Part shown: positions 54,953-64,000 of the stretch, piece after piece | How the letters are laid out: each line of letters starts with the position of its first letter | How positions within the stretch are numbered: position 1 is the first letter of the stretch | From: Methylobacterium pseudosasicola | GTDB lineage: Bacteria > Pseudomonadota > Alphaproteobacteria > Rhizobiales > Beijerinckiaceae | DNA: 64,000 nucleotides | Assembly (NCBI RefSeq): GCF_900114535.1 | Contig: NZ_FOTK01000003.1 | Location: forward strand, 228,928 to 292,927 | Direction: 5' to 3' | Made by a program: the position numbers and the translations under genes | Notes under the pieces: generated by a model | The model's input: the letters and a program-made list of their open reading frames with translations, nothing else | Database searches by the model: none | What the model was told of the DNA's origin: nothing

Positions 54953-56650
54953 ATGCCTCAGACGCGCGTCAGCGAATACGACTTCATCATCGTCGGTGCC
55001 GGCTCGGCCGGCAATGTCCTGGCGACCCGGCTCACCGAGGATCCCGACACGACGGTGCTCCTGCTGGAGGCCGGCGGCCCCGATTACCGCATCGACTTCC
55101 GCACCCAGATGCCGGCGGCGCTCGCCTACCCGCTTCAGGGGCGGCGCTACAATTGGGCCTACCTGACCGATCCCGAGCCCCACATGAACGGCCGCCGCAT
55201 GGAATGCGGCCGAGGCAAGGGGCTCGGCGGCTCCTCGCTCATCAACGGCATGTGCTACATTCGCGGCAACGCCCTCGACTACGATGGCTGGGCGCAGCAG
55301 CCGGGCCTGTCCGACTGGTCCTACCACGATTGCCTGCCGTATTTCCGCAAGGCGGAGAGCCGCGACATCGGACCCGATGCCTATCATGGCGGCGACGGCC
55401 CCTTGAGCGTGACCACCGCGAAGCCCGGCCGCAACGTCCTGTTCGAGGCGATGATCGAGGCCGGGGTGCAGGCGGGCTACCCGCGCACCGCCGACCTGAA
55501 CGGCTACCAGCAGGAAGGCTTCGGCCCGATGGACCGGAGCGTGACGCCGAAGGGGCGCCGCTCCAGCACGGCCCGCGGCTACCTCGACCAGGCGCGGGCG
55601 CGGCCGAACCTCACCATCGTCACCCATGCCCTGACCGATCGGGTCCTGTTCGAGGGGAACCGGGCGACCGGGGTGGCGTATCGGCACGGGGGGGGCGGGG
55701 CGACCCGAGCCCGGGCGCGCCGCGAGGTGCTGGTATGCTCGGGGGCGATCGCCTCGCCGCAGATCCTCCAGCGGTCCGGCGTCGGCCCGGCCGATTGGCT
55801 CCGCGGCCTCGACATCCCGGTCGTCTTGGATCTCCCGGGGGTCGGGGAAAACCTCCAGGACCACCTCGAGATCTACATCCAGTACGAATGCCTGAAACCC
55901 GTATCCCTCGCGCCGGCGCTGAAGTTCTACAATCAGCCGCTGATCGGGGCCCGGTGGCTATTCACCGGCACCGGGATCGGAGCCAGCAACCAGTTCGAAG
56001 CCGGCGGCTTCATTCGCTCCAGCCAGGACTTTGCTTGGCCGAACCTACAATACCATTTCCTCCCGCTGGCGATCAATTACAACGGCAGCAACGCAATCAA
56101 GACCCACGGCTTCCAGGCGCATGTCGGGTCGATGCGCTCGCCGAGCCGCGGCCGCATCCGGCTCACCTCCCGCGATCCCGGCGATCACCCCAGCATCCTG
56201 TTCAACTACATGTCGACGGATCAGGATTGGCGCGAGTTCCGCGACGCGATCCGCATCACCCGCGAGATCATGGCGCAGCCGGCACTCGGCCCCTATCGCG
56301 GCCGCGAGATCAGTCCGGGTGCGGACCTGCGCAGCGAAGCCGAGATCGACGCGTTCGTGCGTGCCCACGCGGAGACCGCCTATCACCCCTCGTGCTCATG
56401 CAAGATGGGCACGGACGCCATGGCCGTGGTGGATGCCCAGGGGCGGGTGCATGGCCTCGAGGGCCTGCGCGTGGTCGACGCCTCGATCATGCCCCTGATC
56501 GTGACCGGCAACCTCAACGCGCCGACCATCATGATCGCCGAGAAGATCGCCGACCGCATCCGGGGCCGGCAGCCGTTGCCACGCAGCGACGCGCCTTACC
56601 TGGTCGCGGGCGAGTCACCGGTCCGCCGTTCCCCCGCCCGTGCGGCCTGA
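54953..56650 (+). CDS. betA: Choline dehydrogenase
   Basis: A 565-residue GMC flavoprotein. It has the FAD motif [21 protein letters not shown] signature 1 ([20 protein letters not shown]) and signature 2 ([16 protein letters not shown]). The catalytic His pair region is [10 protein letters not shown] and the C-terminal [15 protein letters not shown] is conserved. It oxidises choline to betaine aldehyde and on to betaine. ATG 54953 opens just before the FAD fold; the long open frame from 53855 through betB is a shadow. Confidence 0.94.
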   Translation: MPQTRVSEYDFIIVGAGSAGNVLATRLTEDPDTTVLLLEAGGPDYRIDFRTQMPAALAYPLQGRRYNWAYLTDPEPHMNGRRMECGRGKGLGGSSLINGMCYIRGNALDYDGWAQQPGLSDWSYHDCLPYFRKAESRDIGPDAYHGGDGPLSVTTAKPGRNVLFEAMIEAGVQAGYPRTADLNGYQQEGFGPMDRSVTPKGRRSSTARGYLDQARARPNLTIVTHALTDRVLFEGNRATGVAYRHGGGGATRARARREVLVCSGAIASPQILQRSGVGPADWLRGLDIPVVLDLPGVGENLQDHLEIYIQYECLKPVSLAPALKFYNQPLIGARWLFTGTGIGASNQFEAGGFIRSSQDFAWPNLQYHFLPLAINYNGSNAIKTHGFQAHVGSMRSPSRGRIRLTSRDPGDHPSILFNYMSTDQDWREFRDAIRITREIMAQPALGPYRGREISPGADLRSEAEIDAFVRAHAETAYHPSCSCKMGTDAMAVVDAQGRVHGLEGLRVVDASIMPLIVTGNLNAPTIMIAEKIADRIRGRQPLPRSDAPYLVAGESPVRRSPARAA

Positions 56651-57104
56651 GAGCTGCCCGGCACGGGCGCGGCTTCGCGGCGGCCCCTCACGTCGGATGA
56701 CACCCATCACGTGCGGCTGCCGGGCGCGTCGACCCTGCATCGGCACGCCCTGATCACCCCGGCGAAAGCGGAGGCTAGAAGGCATTCGGTTCGCCATCGC
56801 TCCCCCGGGGCCGCACGCATCGAAGTTGCCGTACCGGCCTCATTCGCTGAACGCTGGTCGGGATGTACCGATCCAAACCGGCAGCCGACACGCACTAGGC
56901 GTATGGCGTTACTGGTCGCGTATCGTGGGAAGCAAATCGTGTGGGCATGCCCGAAACCCGGACGCAGACGTTGCATCCCGGCGCAAGAAGCATCACACAC
57001 GCGACAGATTTTCGGACCGTTCGGTGCACAGCCCTTGAGCGAGGTGCGCCGAAGAGTCGGCCGTTCGACGCCGTCCGTGATCATCCAGACACTAGGAACA
57101 CGTG
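56651..57104. other. Intergenic before the formaldehyde oxidation genes
   Basis: No gene or remnant recognised in 454 bp. It should carry the promoter of the frmA-type gene. It includes the AGGAA ribosome site at 57094-57098. Confidence 0.5.
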
Positions 57105-58241
57105 ATGAAGACGCGCGCCGCGGTCGCGTGGGAAGCCAAGAAGCCTCTCACGATCGAGACCATCGACATCGAAGGGCCCAAGGCCGGCGAAGTTCTCGTC
57201 GAGCTGATGGCCACCGGCATCTGCCACACCGACGCCTACACCCTCTCGGGCCTCGATTCCGAGGGCAAGTTCCCGGCGATCCTCGGCCATGAGGGCGCAG
57301 GCATCGTCCGCGAGGTCGGCGCCGGCGTCACCACGCTGAAGCCCGGCGACCACGTCATCCCGCTCTACACGCCGGAATGCCGCAACTGTAAGTCCTGCCT
57401 GTCGCAGCGCACCAACCTGTGCACCGCGATCCGCGCGACCCAGGGCCAGGGCGTGATGCCGGACGGCACGAGCCGCTTCTCCTGCGTCTCCACCGGCGGT
57501 AGCCCCTCCGGATCGAACACCGTGTTCCACTATATGGGCTGCTCGACCTTCTCGAACTTCACGGTCCTGCCCGCCATCGCGCTGGCCAAGATCCGTGAAG
57601 ATGCCCCGTTCGACAAGATCTGCTACATCGGCTGCGGCGTGACCACCGGCATCGGCGCGGTGATCTACACCGCCAAGGTCTGGCCCGGCGCCAACGTGGT
57701 GGTGTTCGGTCTCGGCGGCATCGGCCTCAACGTGCTCCAGGCCGCCCGGATGGTCGGGGCGGACAAGATCATCGGCGTCGACATCAACCCGGAGAAGCAG
57801 GCCATGGCCCGCAAGTTCGGCATGACCGACTTCATCAACCCGAGCGAGATCGGCACCGACAAGGTGGTCCAGGCCATCGTCGATCTCACGGGCGGCGGCG
57901 CTGATTTCTCCTTCGATTGCACCGGCAACGTCCACGTGATGCGCCAGGCCCTTGAGTGCTGCCATCGCGGCTGGGGCGAATCGATCGTCATCGGCGTGGC
58001 CGAGGCCGGCCGCGAGATCTCGACCCGTCCGTTCCAGTTGGTCACCGGCCGCGTCTGGAAGGGCTCGGCCTTCGGCGGCGCCCGTGGCCGCACGGACGTG
58101 CCGAAGATCGTCGACTGGTACATGGAGGGCAAGATCAACATCGACGATCTGATCACCCACACCATGCCGCTGGACGAGATCAACCACGGCTTCGACCTCA
58201 TGCATGAGGGCAAGTCGATCCGCTCCGTCGTCGTCTACTGA
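57105..58241 (+). CDS. frmA: S-(hydroxymethyl)glutathione dehydrogenase
   Basis: A 378-residue class III zinc alcohol dehydrogenase. The catalytic zinc site has [12 protein letters not shown] and GHEGAGIV. Structural zinc cysteines are in [17 protein letters not shown]. The NAD motif is [13 protein letters not shown]. It oxidises the adduct of formaldehyde and glutathione to S-formylglutathione. ATG 57105 has AGGAA 6 nt upstream; a GTG at 57102 is too close. Beside the betaine genes, which release formaldehyde, it forms the detoxification end of the pathway. Confidence 0.95.
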   Translation: MKTRAAVAWEAKKPLTIETIDIEGPKAGEVLVELMATGICHTDAYTLSGLDSEGKFPAILGHEGAGIVREVGAGVTTLKPGDHVIPLYTPECRNCKSCLSQRTNLCTAIRATQGQGVMPDGTSRFSCVSTGGSPSGSNTVFHYMGCSTFSNFTVLPAIALAKIREDAPFDKICYIGCGVTTGIGAVIYTAKVWPGANVVVFGLGGIGLNVLQAARMVGADKIIGVDINPEKQAMARKFGMTDFINPSEIGTDKVVQAIVDLTGGGADFSFDCTGNVHVMRQALECCHRGWGESIVIGVAEAGREISTRPFQLVTGRVWKGSAFGGARGRTDVPKIVDWYMEGKINIDDLITHTMPLDEINHGFDLMHEGKSIRSVVVY

Positions 58242-58419
58242 GCTAGGCACATCCGGGGCTCTTCTCCTTCCGTGAGGGAGGGGAGCCCCGGCGGCTGCGC
58301 GGATCGTTCCCGATGCGCGATCCGACGGATCCGAGCGCCACCCCGCATTCTCGAAGCCTCAAGCCCGTGGCTCAGCCTCGGAGCGGGGCCTTCGCCTCCC
58401 GAGCAGGAGATCACAGCTG

Positions 58420-59253
58420 ATGGAAACCGTCTCGAAGGCCCGCGCCCATGGCGGCACGCAGGGCGTCTACAAGCACGATGCCCAGACCACGGGCTGCTCC
58501 ATGACCTTCGCGGTGTTCGTGCCGCCCCAGGCCGAGACCGGCCCGGTCCCGGTGCTGTGGTACCTGTCGGGCCTCACCTGCACGCACGCCAACGTCATGG
58601 ACAAGGGCGAGTACCGGGCCGCGGCGGCCGAGCACGGCGTGATCATCGTGGCCCCGGATACCAGCCCACGCGGCCCCGGCATCGCCGACGAGGAGGGCAA
58701 CTGGCAGTTTGGCTCCGGCGCCGGTTTCTATCTGGATGCCACGCAGGCGCCCTACGACAAGAACTACCGGATGTGGAGCTACGTCACGGAGGAGTTGCCG
58801 GCGCTCATCGCGAAGGAATTCCCCGCCGACATGACCCGCCAGGGCATCTTCGGCCATTCCATGGGCGGCCATGGGGCGCTGACCATCGCGCTGACCTACC
58901 CTGAGCGCTTCAAGTCCTGCTCCGCCTTCGCGCCGATCGCCCAGCCCTCCACGGCCGGCTGGTCGAAGCCCGCCTTCGAGAAGTATCTCGGGTCCGACTC
59001 GGCCGCCTGGCGCGCCCACGACGCCACCGCGCTGATCGAGGACGGCAAACGCTTCCCCGAATTCCTGGTGGATCAGGGCACCGCCGACAGCTTCCTGCAG
59101 GACGGCCTGCGTCCCTGGCTGCTGGAGGAGGCCTGCAAGAAGGCCGGCATCGCCCTGACCCTCAACATGCGCGAGGGCTACGACCACTCCTACCTCTTCA
59201 TCTCGACCTTCATGGCCGACCACATCGCCTGGGCCGCCGCGCGCCTGAAGTGA
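58420..59253 (+). CDS. fghA: S-formylglutathione hydrolase
   Basis: A 277-residue esterase-D-type alpha/beta hydrolase. The nucleophile is Ser147 in GHSMGG. The acid is in VDQGTADSFL and the His in GYDHSYLFI. WYLSGLTCT and WSYVTEELPALI are family landmarks. It splits S-formylglutathione to formate and glutathione, completing formaldehyde oxidation after the upstream dehydrogenase. An AGGAG site precedes the gene. Confidence 0.95.
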   Translation: METVSKARAHGGTQGVYKHDAQTTGCSMTFAVFVPPQAETGPVPVLWYLSGLTCTHANVMDKGEYRAAAAEHGVIIVAPDTSPRGPGIADEEGNWQFGSGAGFYLDATQAPYDKNYRMWSYVTEELPALIAKEFPADMTRQGIFGHSMGGHGALTIALTYPERFKSCSAFAPIAQPSTAGWSKPAFEKYLGSDSAAWRAHDATALIEDGKRFPEFLVDQGTADSFLQDGLRPWLLEEACKKAGIALTLNMREGYDHSYLFISTFMADHIAWAAARLK

Positions 59254-59435
59254 TGGCGCCGTAGCGACAGGGGTAGCGGGGCTCGACAGAGGCCGGCGAA
59301 CCCCATCGGTGTGCTTTCCGCTGGTCGCTGATCCATCCGCGGAGCCCGTCTCGGCGGCTCGGCCGCCTTAAGAAGCGGAAGCATGCTGCCCGGCTGCGGA
59401 AGCCCAAGGAAACCGCAGCGGCTTAGGACGGCAAA

Positions 59436-59465
59436 AGGCCCCTCAGCGTCATGGCTGAGGGGCCT
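59436..59465 (-). terminator. Rho-independent terminator of the BA14K gene
   Basis: A perfect 12-bp stem AGGCCCCTCAGC/GCTGAGGGGCCT with a 6-nt loop. On the minus strand it is followed by TTTTGCC, and it lies about 38 nt beyond the BA14K gene. It may also stop read-through from fghA on the other strand. Confidence 0.8.
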
Positions 59466-59503
59466 CTGTTATGCGGTAGCGACGTCAAGAACTGGAGAGG
59501 TCC

Positions 59504-60148
59504 TTACGGGCAGGAATGGCGGTGACCATCGTTGCCCAGGTAGGTCCCGCTGCGACGGTCATACGACCGGAAGCGCTGAACGCAGTAGCTGACTGAGTTG
59601 CTGGCAGGCGCCGCTTCCGTCTCGACGGCGCCGTAATCCTGACCGTAGCCGGCAGGTGCATAACCGCCACCGTATCCACCATATCCGGCGGGCCCATACT
59701 CCGTGCCGTAGTAACCGTCGCCGAAACCCCCATAACCATAGCCGAGCCCCGCTCCGGCCAAGCCGAGGCCAACGCCGAGGCCTAATCCGCCATAGCCATA
59801 GCCCCGGCCATATCCGTAGCCCCTGCCGTAGCCGCGACCGCCGAACCCACGGTTGCCGGCTAAGCCTGCCCCACGAAACCCGCCGCCGCCGAAGCCAGCG
59901 CGTCCACCAAAGCCACGACCGGCCAGACCGCCACCGCCGAAGCGGTTGCCTCCGACGCCGAAGCCGCCGCCCAAGCCGTGACCGCCTCGAAAGCCGCCGC
60001 CGCCGAGTCCAGCACCACGGAAACCGCCGCCACCGAAGCCACCGCCATGGAAGCCGCCGCCGCCGAAACCGCCACGCGCATCGGCCGTGATCGGAAGCAT
60101 TGCCAGGGCACCGGCTATCACAGCCGTACTCAGAATTGTCCGCTTCAT
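59504..60148 (-). CDS. Gly/Tyr-rich secreted protein with BA14K domain
   Basis: A 214-residue protein with a signal peptide (MKRTILSTAVIAGALAMLP...ADA). A long low-complexity part follows, first built of GGGGF/GGGFRG units and then of GYG-type repeats. The C-terminus, CVQRFRSYDRRSGTYLGNDG then HRHSCP, is the BA14K motif known from Brucella and other Rhizobiales. BA14K proteins are surface or periplasmic with lectin-like or immunoreactive properties reported; the role here is unknown. A clear terminator follows. Confidence 0.82.
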   Translation of the reverse strand: MKRTILSTAVIAGALAMLPITADARGGFGGGGFHGGGFGGGGFRGAGLGGGGFRGGHGLGGGFGVGGNRFGGGGLAGRGFGGRAGFGGGGFRGAGLAGNRGFGGRGYGRGYGYGRGYGYGGLGLGVGLGLAGAGLGYGYGGFGDGYYGTEYGPAGYGGYGGGYAPAGYGQDYGAVETEAAPASNSVSYCVQRFRSYDRRSGTYLGNDGHRHSCP

Positions 60149-60620
60149 GGTATCCTACCAATTCAGGAGCGAGCGCTCTCTCTGATAGGACAACGCCTCG
60201 TCAGCCGAATCGTCTTTGCTACATTCCGTCACTATTCAAAAATCGTAATTTAACGCTTTGATTGGAACGCGTTAAGCGTCGAAATATGGGTTTTTACTGA
60301 TCGTTTTGAAGAGCCGACTTCGCATCGGCCCGCTCGCCGTCCAGGCGCGAGGATGGGCGGTCTTGCGGCTTTGCCCGCGTGACCCTGGAAGCGGTCAACC
60401 CTGCGCGCCGCATCCTCGACCGCTCGCGATCGCCCCCTACCGGAGCCGTGTCCAAGGTCGGCGGCGATCGTCTGCGGCTTACGATCCGAGCCTAAACCAT
60501 AATCAGGCTTATTAAACTTGTTTTCGTTCGAGCGTTATTTATTTTCGTTCGATGTTGATAATAATCTGTTCATCTTAAGGTGCAAAAAAGCGGTGCACGC
60601 CCGAAAATGGATGCGTTTCA
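60149..60620. other. Divergent control region of BA14K gene and flagellin
   Basis: No gene. The ends are AT-rich. It contains the inverted repeat TTAACGC-N12-GCGTTAA (60250-60275). I could not identify a sigma-28 promoter with confidence. Confidence 0.5.
60250..60275. repeat. Inverted repeat between BA14K gene and flagellin
   Basis: Perfect 7-bp arms TTAACGC and GCGTTAA separated by 12 bp, about 100 bp upstream of the BA14K start. It is a possible regulator site for that gene; nothing else supports it. Confidence 0.35.
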
Positions 60621-61823
60621 ATGTCTTCCAGCGTCACCCTCACGGCCGCCACCCGCCAGAACCTGCTCTCGCTGCAGGACACGGCCGCATTGACCGCGAC
60701 CACCCAGAACCGGCTCTCCACCGGCCTGAAGGTTTCTTCGGCCCTCGACAACCCGGTCAACTTCTTCACCGCCCAGTCGCTCAGCCAGCGTTCGGGCGAT
60801 CTCGGCAACCTGCTTGACGGTATTTCCAACGGTATCCAGGCGATCCAGGCCGCCAACCAGGGCATCACCTCGATCCAGAAGCTAGTCGATCAGGCCAAGT
60901 CGGTCGCCAACCAGGCCCTGTCCACCCAGATCACCACCACAGGCACCGCCTCAAGCGCCTATGTCGCCCCGACGGGCGCCGCTACCCTGAACCTCTATAT
61001 CAACGGCGCCGCCACCACCGTTTCGCTAGCGACCGGCGACACGATCGATCAGACCCTTACCAAGCTCAACACGGCTGTAGGCGCCGGTAGTTTCACGAAG
61101 AGCACCGACGGCACAAAGGTCGTCATGAATGCGTCTGCCGACGTGGAGTTCAAGGACACCCCTAGCCAGACAGCTCTTGGTTTTGCGGCTGGGACCGCGA
61201 ATTCCGGCCCCAGTTACGGAACGAGCACTTTGACCACGATGGCAAGTCAGAGCTCGGACCTCAGCGTATCGGGCGTCTCGGCCCGGGCGACGCTCGCCTC
61301 CCAGTATAACAGCCTGCTGACCCAGATCGATCAGCTCGCCGGCGACTCGAGCTTCAACGGCACGAACCTGATCAACGGCAAGAGCGACAACAACAACCTG
61401 ACGATCAACTTCAACCCGAAGGGCAACTCGAACCTTCAGGTCACCGCCACCGACGAGACCTCGAGCGGCCTCGGCCTGACCGCAATCACCAGCACGTCGG
61501 CCAAGACATCGGCGATTGGTCAAGGCAATTTCCTGCTCAACGCCGACATCAACACCACCCTGAACAAGCTGACGACGGCATCGAGTCAGCTGCGGACCGA
61601 CGCGTCGACCTTCGGTTCGAACCTGTCGGTGGTGCAGAACCGTCAGGATTTCACAAAGAACCTCGTCAATGTCCTCGACACCGGCTCGTCGAACCTGACG
61701 GCGGCGGATCTGAACCAAGAGGCTGCGAACTCGCAGGCCCTGTCGACCCGCCAGTCATTGGGCATCTCGGCCCTGTCGCTGGCCAACACCGCCCAGCAGG
61801 GCATCCTGCAGCTGCTGCGCTAA
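60621..61823 (+). CDS. Flagellin
   Basis: A 400-residue flagellin. Conserved D0/D1 ends are visible: N-terminal RQNLLSLQDTAALTATTQNRLSTGLKVSSALDNPVNFFTAQSLSQR and C-terminal SLGISALSLANTAQQGILQLLR. The variable Thr/Ser/Ala-rich middle domain lies between about residues 130 and 290. It is exported by the flagellar apparatus and forms the filament. It stands alone here, with its own terminator and no other flagellar gene in the window. Confidence 0.95.
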   Translation: MSSSVTLTAATRQNLLSLQDTAALTATTQNRLSTGLKVSSALDNPVNFFTAQSLSQRSGDLGNLLDGISNGIQAIQAANQGITSIQKLVDQAKSVANQALSTQITTTGTASSAYVAPTGAATLNLYINGAATTVSLATGDTIDQTLTKLNTAVGAGSFTKSTDGTKVVMNASADVEFKDTPSQTALGFAAGTANSGPSYGTSTLTTMASQSSDLSVSGVSARATLASQYNSLLTQIDQLAGDSSFNGTNLINGKSDNNNLTINFNPKGNSNLQVTATDETSSGLGLTAITSTSAKTSAIGQGNFLLNADINTTLNKLTTASSQLRTDASTFGSNLSVVQNRQDFTKNLVNVLDTGSSNLTAADLNQEAANSQALSTRQSLGISALSLANTAQQGILQLLR

Positions 61824-61844
61824 GCACCGGCCGCATCGACATCG

Positions 61845-61877
61845 AAGCGGCCGGGCCTCGCCCGGCCGCTTGTTTTT
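61845..61877 (+). terminator. Rho-independent terminator of flagellin
   Basis: A 12-bp perfect stem AAGCGGCCGGGC/GCCCGGCCGCTT with a 3-nt loop followed by GTTTTT, 22 nt after the flagellin stop. Confidence 0.92.
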
Positions 61878-61997
61878 GCACATCAGCCGATAGAATGGCG
61901 GCTACGGACATGCCGTGTTCGGGTTGCGGCGCCGGCACGCGTCTTCTCGTGCCAAGCCTGCTTGGATAACCAAACCAACCAGCGGAGGCGGGCCACG

Positions 61998-62030
61998 AAA
62001 AAGCCCGCGCCGGTGAACCGGGCGGGTTTT
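61998..62030. terminator. Bidirectional terminator
   Basis: A GC stem (CCCGC-GCCGGT against ACCGG-GCGGG, one bulge) is flanked by AAAAA on the left and TTTT on the right, so it could work both ways. It lies between flagellin and the converging ferritin-like gene. Confidence 0.7.
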
Positions 62031-62162
62031 CTCAAACGCGAAGCCCGGAGGCGAGGCAAAAGCCAAGTCGAGCAGGGCTTAGACGAGCCCGCAGGAAGGC
62101 TCGCTGTGGGCTCGGCCCCTACCGGAACCGATCACGTGTAGGCAGAGGACACCCACACCGCG

Positions 62163-62660
62163 CTACGCGGATTTCCATCCCAGATAGGCCTGAACGAGGT
62201 TCGGCAGGTTGCTGCCGAGCCAATCGCCCATCTCCTGCTCTTCCTTCATCGACTGCTCGAGCGTCGGTTTGTCGTCACCAGCGCCTGCAGCATCGGCGAG
62301 AACCAGCAGCACCTTGTAGGAGCTGATCTCGTAGGCCTTGTAGCCGATGGCCGCGAGGACGTTCTTCAGCACTTCGTCGTCCGCACCGACATGGATGAAG
62401 CCCGCGACCGTGGCGACGGCGCCGGTGACAGCCTGCTTGATCACCGACTTGCTCGATCCGTGTTTCGCGAGGAGATCGTCAAGTCGGGCGGCCTGTGTGA
62501 CCGACCGCTCGTGATCCGCCTTCATCTTCGCGTACAGATCCGGGTAGGGCTCCATACGGGGCATCTCATTCTGGATGGTCCCGACCGCCTGCATCTCGAC
62601 GGCGTGCTGATTGCGCAACCCATCCAGGTAGACGTCCATCGCCTGCTTCACGTTGCTCAT
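62163..62660 (-). CDS. YciF/DUF892-type ferritin-like protein
   Basis: A 165-residue, mostly helical protein beginning MSNVKQAMDVYLDGLRNQHAVE. It continues through an ARLDDLLAKHG helix and ends LPNLVQAYLGWKSA. The helix pattern and the regularly spaced Glu/His (HAVEM, DHERS, EEQEMGDWL) fit the ferritin-like four-helix bundle of DUF892 (YciF-like) proteins, which are linked to general stress. Family assignment is by style and moderately sure. A small secreted protein gene lies upstream. Confidence 0.65.
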   Translation of the reverse strand: MSNVKQAMDVYLDGLRNQHAVEMQAVGTIQNEMPRMEPYPDLYAKMKADHERSVTQAARLDDLLAKHGSSKSVIKQAVTGAVATVAGFIHVGADDEVLKNVLAAIGYKAYEISSYKVLLVLADAAGAGDDKPTLEQSMKEEQEMGDWLGSNLPNLVQAYLGWKSA

Positions 62661-62705
62661 GACTCGATCCTTCGCGGGATGATCCGACGTGGTCGGCGTG
62701 CAGGT

Positions 62706-62999
62706 TCAGCAATTGTCGGCGCCGGGCTTTACGGGCTGACCCTCGGGCGCCTTCTTCGAGCCGTCATCCTTCAGACTGGCGGCGCCGACATTGTTCAGCG
62801 CGCCCACGGTACCCGGGGACTCACCCTTGGCACCTGGGGTCACCTTGGCGGTCGTGCCGCCATCGACGTTCGAGCTGGTGTCCTTGGATGAGCCCGCCAT
62901 ATTCGTCGTGGTGCCGACATTGCACGGCGCGGCAAATGCAAAGGTCGCGGACAAGGTAACGGTCGCGAGGGCGACGCCAAGGCTCAGAATTTTGGACAC
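62706..62999 (-). CDS. Small secreted protein of unknown function
   Basis: A 97-residue protein with a clear signal peptide (MSKILSLGVALATVTLSATF, cleaved near AFAAP). The low-complexity mature part is rich in Gly, Thr, Ser and Lys and has two Cys near its ends (PCNVG and the terminal C), which might pair. I recognise no family; similar small proteins are common in Methylobacterium. It lies 45 nt upstream of the ferritin-like gene on the same strand. Confidence 0.6.
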   Translation of the reverse strand: MSKILSLGVALATVTLSATFAFAAPCNVGTTTNMAGSSKDTSSNVDGGTTAKVTPGAKGESPGTVGALNNVGAASLKDDGSKKAPEGQPVKPGADNC

Positions 63000-63278
63000 G
63001 GTTTCTCCGGATTATCAGGTCTGAGGGAAGGCGATCCTCAGACCGATGTTCCTGCCGAACCGGTGTGACAACTGCTCGCGTGGCGAGGTATTAGCCCTTC
63101 CACCTTCGGAACCGAGCCCCGGCTCACCATCGTTCTCGGGGATGAACGCCATGCCGGCCGGACGCGCGGCGACCGCAACGCCAACATGTCGGCCGCTACC
63201 TTCGCCAGCGCTCATCGGGAGTGGCTCGAACGCATCTGGGGCGGCGCCATGCTCACCAATGGCGGCTGAACCCGCCGC
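63000..63278. other. Intergenic, nothing recognised
   Basis: Open frames on both strands lack recognisable motifs. A short + strand stretch ending ASAHREWLERIWGGAMLTNGG at 63267 is protein-like but has no clear start or family. Confidence 0.4.
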
Positions 63279-63488
63279 TCAATGGCCGCGCAGGGTGGGC
63301 GTGTACGCTTTGGATGCCGCAGCGCCCGCGATCCGACGTACTCGGGCGATGACGCGGCACGAGGCTTCTTCCGCCCCCTGCCGCTCCGCGTCCATCTCCA
63401 ACTCAAGCAGGCGATTGAACAAAAGCGAGTCCTGCTTGCTGGCCGTCGTCGCGATGTCCTCCGAGAGGACGACGATAAGTTTCCGCAT
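63279..63488 (-). CDS. Small hypothetical protein (uncertain)
   Basis: A 69-residue frame starting MRKLIVVLSEDIATTASKQD and followed by an acidic helix (LLFNRLLELEMDAERQG). It looks like a real polypeptide in composition, but there is no good ribosome site and no family I know. The start could also lie at 63524. Confidence 0.35.
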   Translation of the reverse strand: MRKLIVVLSEDIATTASKQDSLLFNRLLELEMDAERQGAEEASCRVIARVRRIAGAAASKAYTPTLRGH

Positions 63489-63694
63489 AAACCGGCACGC
63501 TATCGACGGCGACCATGTAGCCATTGGCGCACACTCGATATTTTTCAGGATGGATGATCACAATGATCATCGGTCTTCCTGCCGCACTAAAATTTGACGG
63601 AATCCGATCGACAGCATCGTGCCGTTTCTTCGAAAATTGATTCCCCGACAGCAAAGGGGGACGCCATGCCGAATGATCTTCCGCAAGGCCGAGT

Positions 63695-63719
63695 TGATCG
63701 GCCCCCACGGGGTGGTCCA
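63695..63719. repeat. Probable terminal inverted repeat of the IS3-type element
   Basis: The sequence TGATCGG...GGTGGTCCA (63695-63719) lies just beyond the transposase stop and has a TG...CA border, as is usual for IS ends. The partner end is outside the window, so the exact limit is unproven. Confidence 0.4.
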
Positions 63720-63728
63720 AGGCTAAAG

Positions 63729-64000
63729 TTAGTGCACGGTTGGCCGCTCCACCACGGGTAGCTTGGCCGGCGGAGCTGGTCGGGCGAGCGCAGCCGGCCA
63801 AGCGGTGAAGGCTGGCATGAACACTTCCGGTGCCGGCGGCCGGTATCCCAGTGAGGCGTGCGGGCGTACGGTGTTGTAGTGCCGCCTCCAGCTTTCGATC
63901 ACGATCTGCGCCTCCCTGAGTGTGTAGAAGATTTCGCCGTTTAGAAGTTCGTCACGAATCCGTGCGTTGAAGCTTTCGACGTAGCCATTCTCCCATGGTG
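63729..64000 (-). mobile_element. IS3-family transposase, C-terminal part (runs off window)
   Basis: The frame from the window edge reads PWENGYVESFNARIRDELLN, then GEIFYTLREAQIVIESWRR and HYNTVRPHASLGYRPPAPEV. This is the conserved C-terminal region of IS3-family OrfB, including the final catalytic Glu of the DDE triad (in WENGYVESFN). It ends with TAA at 63729-63731 after VERPTVH. The rest of the element lies beyond 64000, so integrity cannot be judged. Confidence 0.88.

Noticed and set aside
63403..63801. A 132-codon minus-strand frame
   Set aside because: It spans the end of the IS element and its flank, which is unlikely for one gene. No motif was recognised.
1..64000. CRISPR arrays, tRNA or rRNA genes, phage modules
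   Set aside because: I saw no regular spaced direct repeats, no tRNA-like or rRNA sequence and no phage structural genes. A tool search (tRNAscan-SE, CRISPRCasFinder) would settle it.

Overview
The window reads as chromosomal DNA of a GC-rich, motile alphaproteobacterium of the order Hyphomicrobiales, most likely Methylobacterium or a close relative. This rests on a Methylobacterium-like flagellin, a BA14K-family protein, a glutathione-linked formaldehyde oxidation pair, and a dense set of methyl-group catabolism genes. It is an inference from protein style, not a database match. I saw no rRNA, tRNA or CRISPR array.

Layout. (1) 1-5081: a LysR remnant, then a LysR regulator divergent from a D-glucarate module (kdgD, MFS transporter, gudD). 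(2) 5696-12510: a TonB-dependent receptor, a Tat-type secreted 2H phosphoesterase, a LacI-family regulator and a dedicated exbB-exbD-tonB operon. The receptor and exbB control regions share the palindrome TAGAACGTTCTA. (3) 12836-19731: a peptide/opine-type ABC importer operon with a sugar isomerase-like TIM-barrel protein and a broken second binding-protein gene. (4) 19984-23708: an AaeXAB-like efflux operon headed by a MarR regulator. (5) 24426-28108: a NemR-like TetR regulon (DJ-1 protein, NADP oxidoreductase, iron alcohol dehydrogenase) with two matching operators. An IS1182-type remnant and a secreted PAP2 phosphatase follow. (6) 30574-46347: glycine betaine demethylation (gbcAB, dgcAB with etfAB, sarcosine oxidase soxBDAG) with a GbdR-like regulator. 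(7) 46950-47900: a TorF-like outer-membrane protein. (8) 47918-56650: choline uptake and oxidation (choXWV, betB, betA), divergent from a BetI regulator fused to an aldehyde-dehydrogenase-like domain that has lost its catalytic residues. (9) 57105-59253: frmA-type dehydrogenase and S-formylglutathione hydrolase. (10) 59504-64000: a BA14K protein, flagellin, a YciF-like ferritin fold protein, a small secreted protein and the end of an IS3-family element.

How it works together. Regions 6, 8 and 9 encode an almost unbroken route: choline import, betaine aldehyde, glycine betaine, dimethylglycine, sarcosine, glycine. The released formaldehyde goes to formate through glutathione. Region 2 looks like a self-contained outer-membrane uptake system for an unknown ligand, with its own energising complex, periplasmic phosphoesterase and repressor.

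The two most unusual items are the BetI-pseudo-aldehyde-dehydrogenase fusion (47918-49915) and the LacI-type TonB/2H-phosphoesterase regulon (5696-12510).
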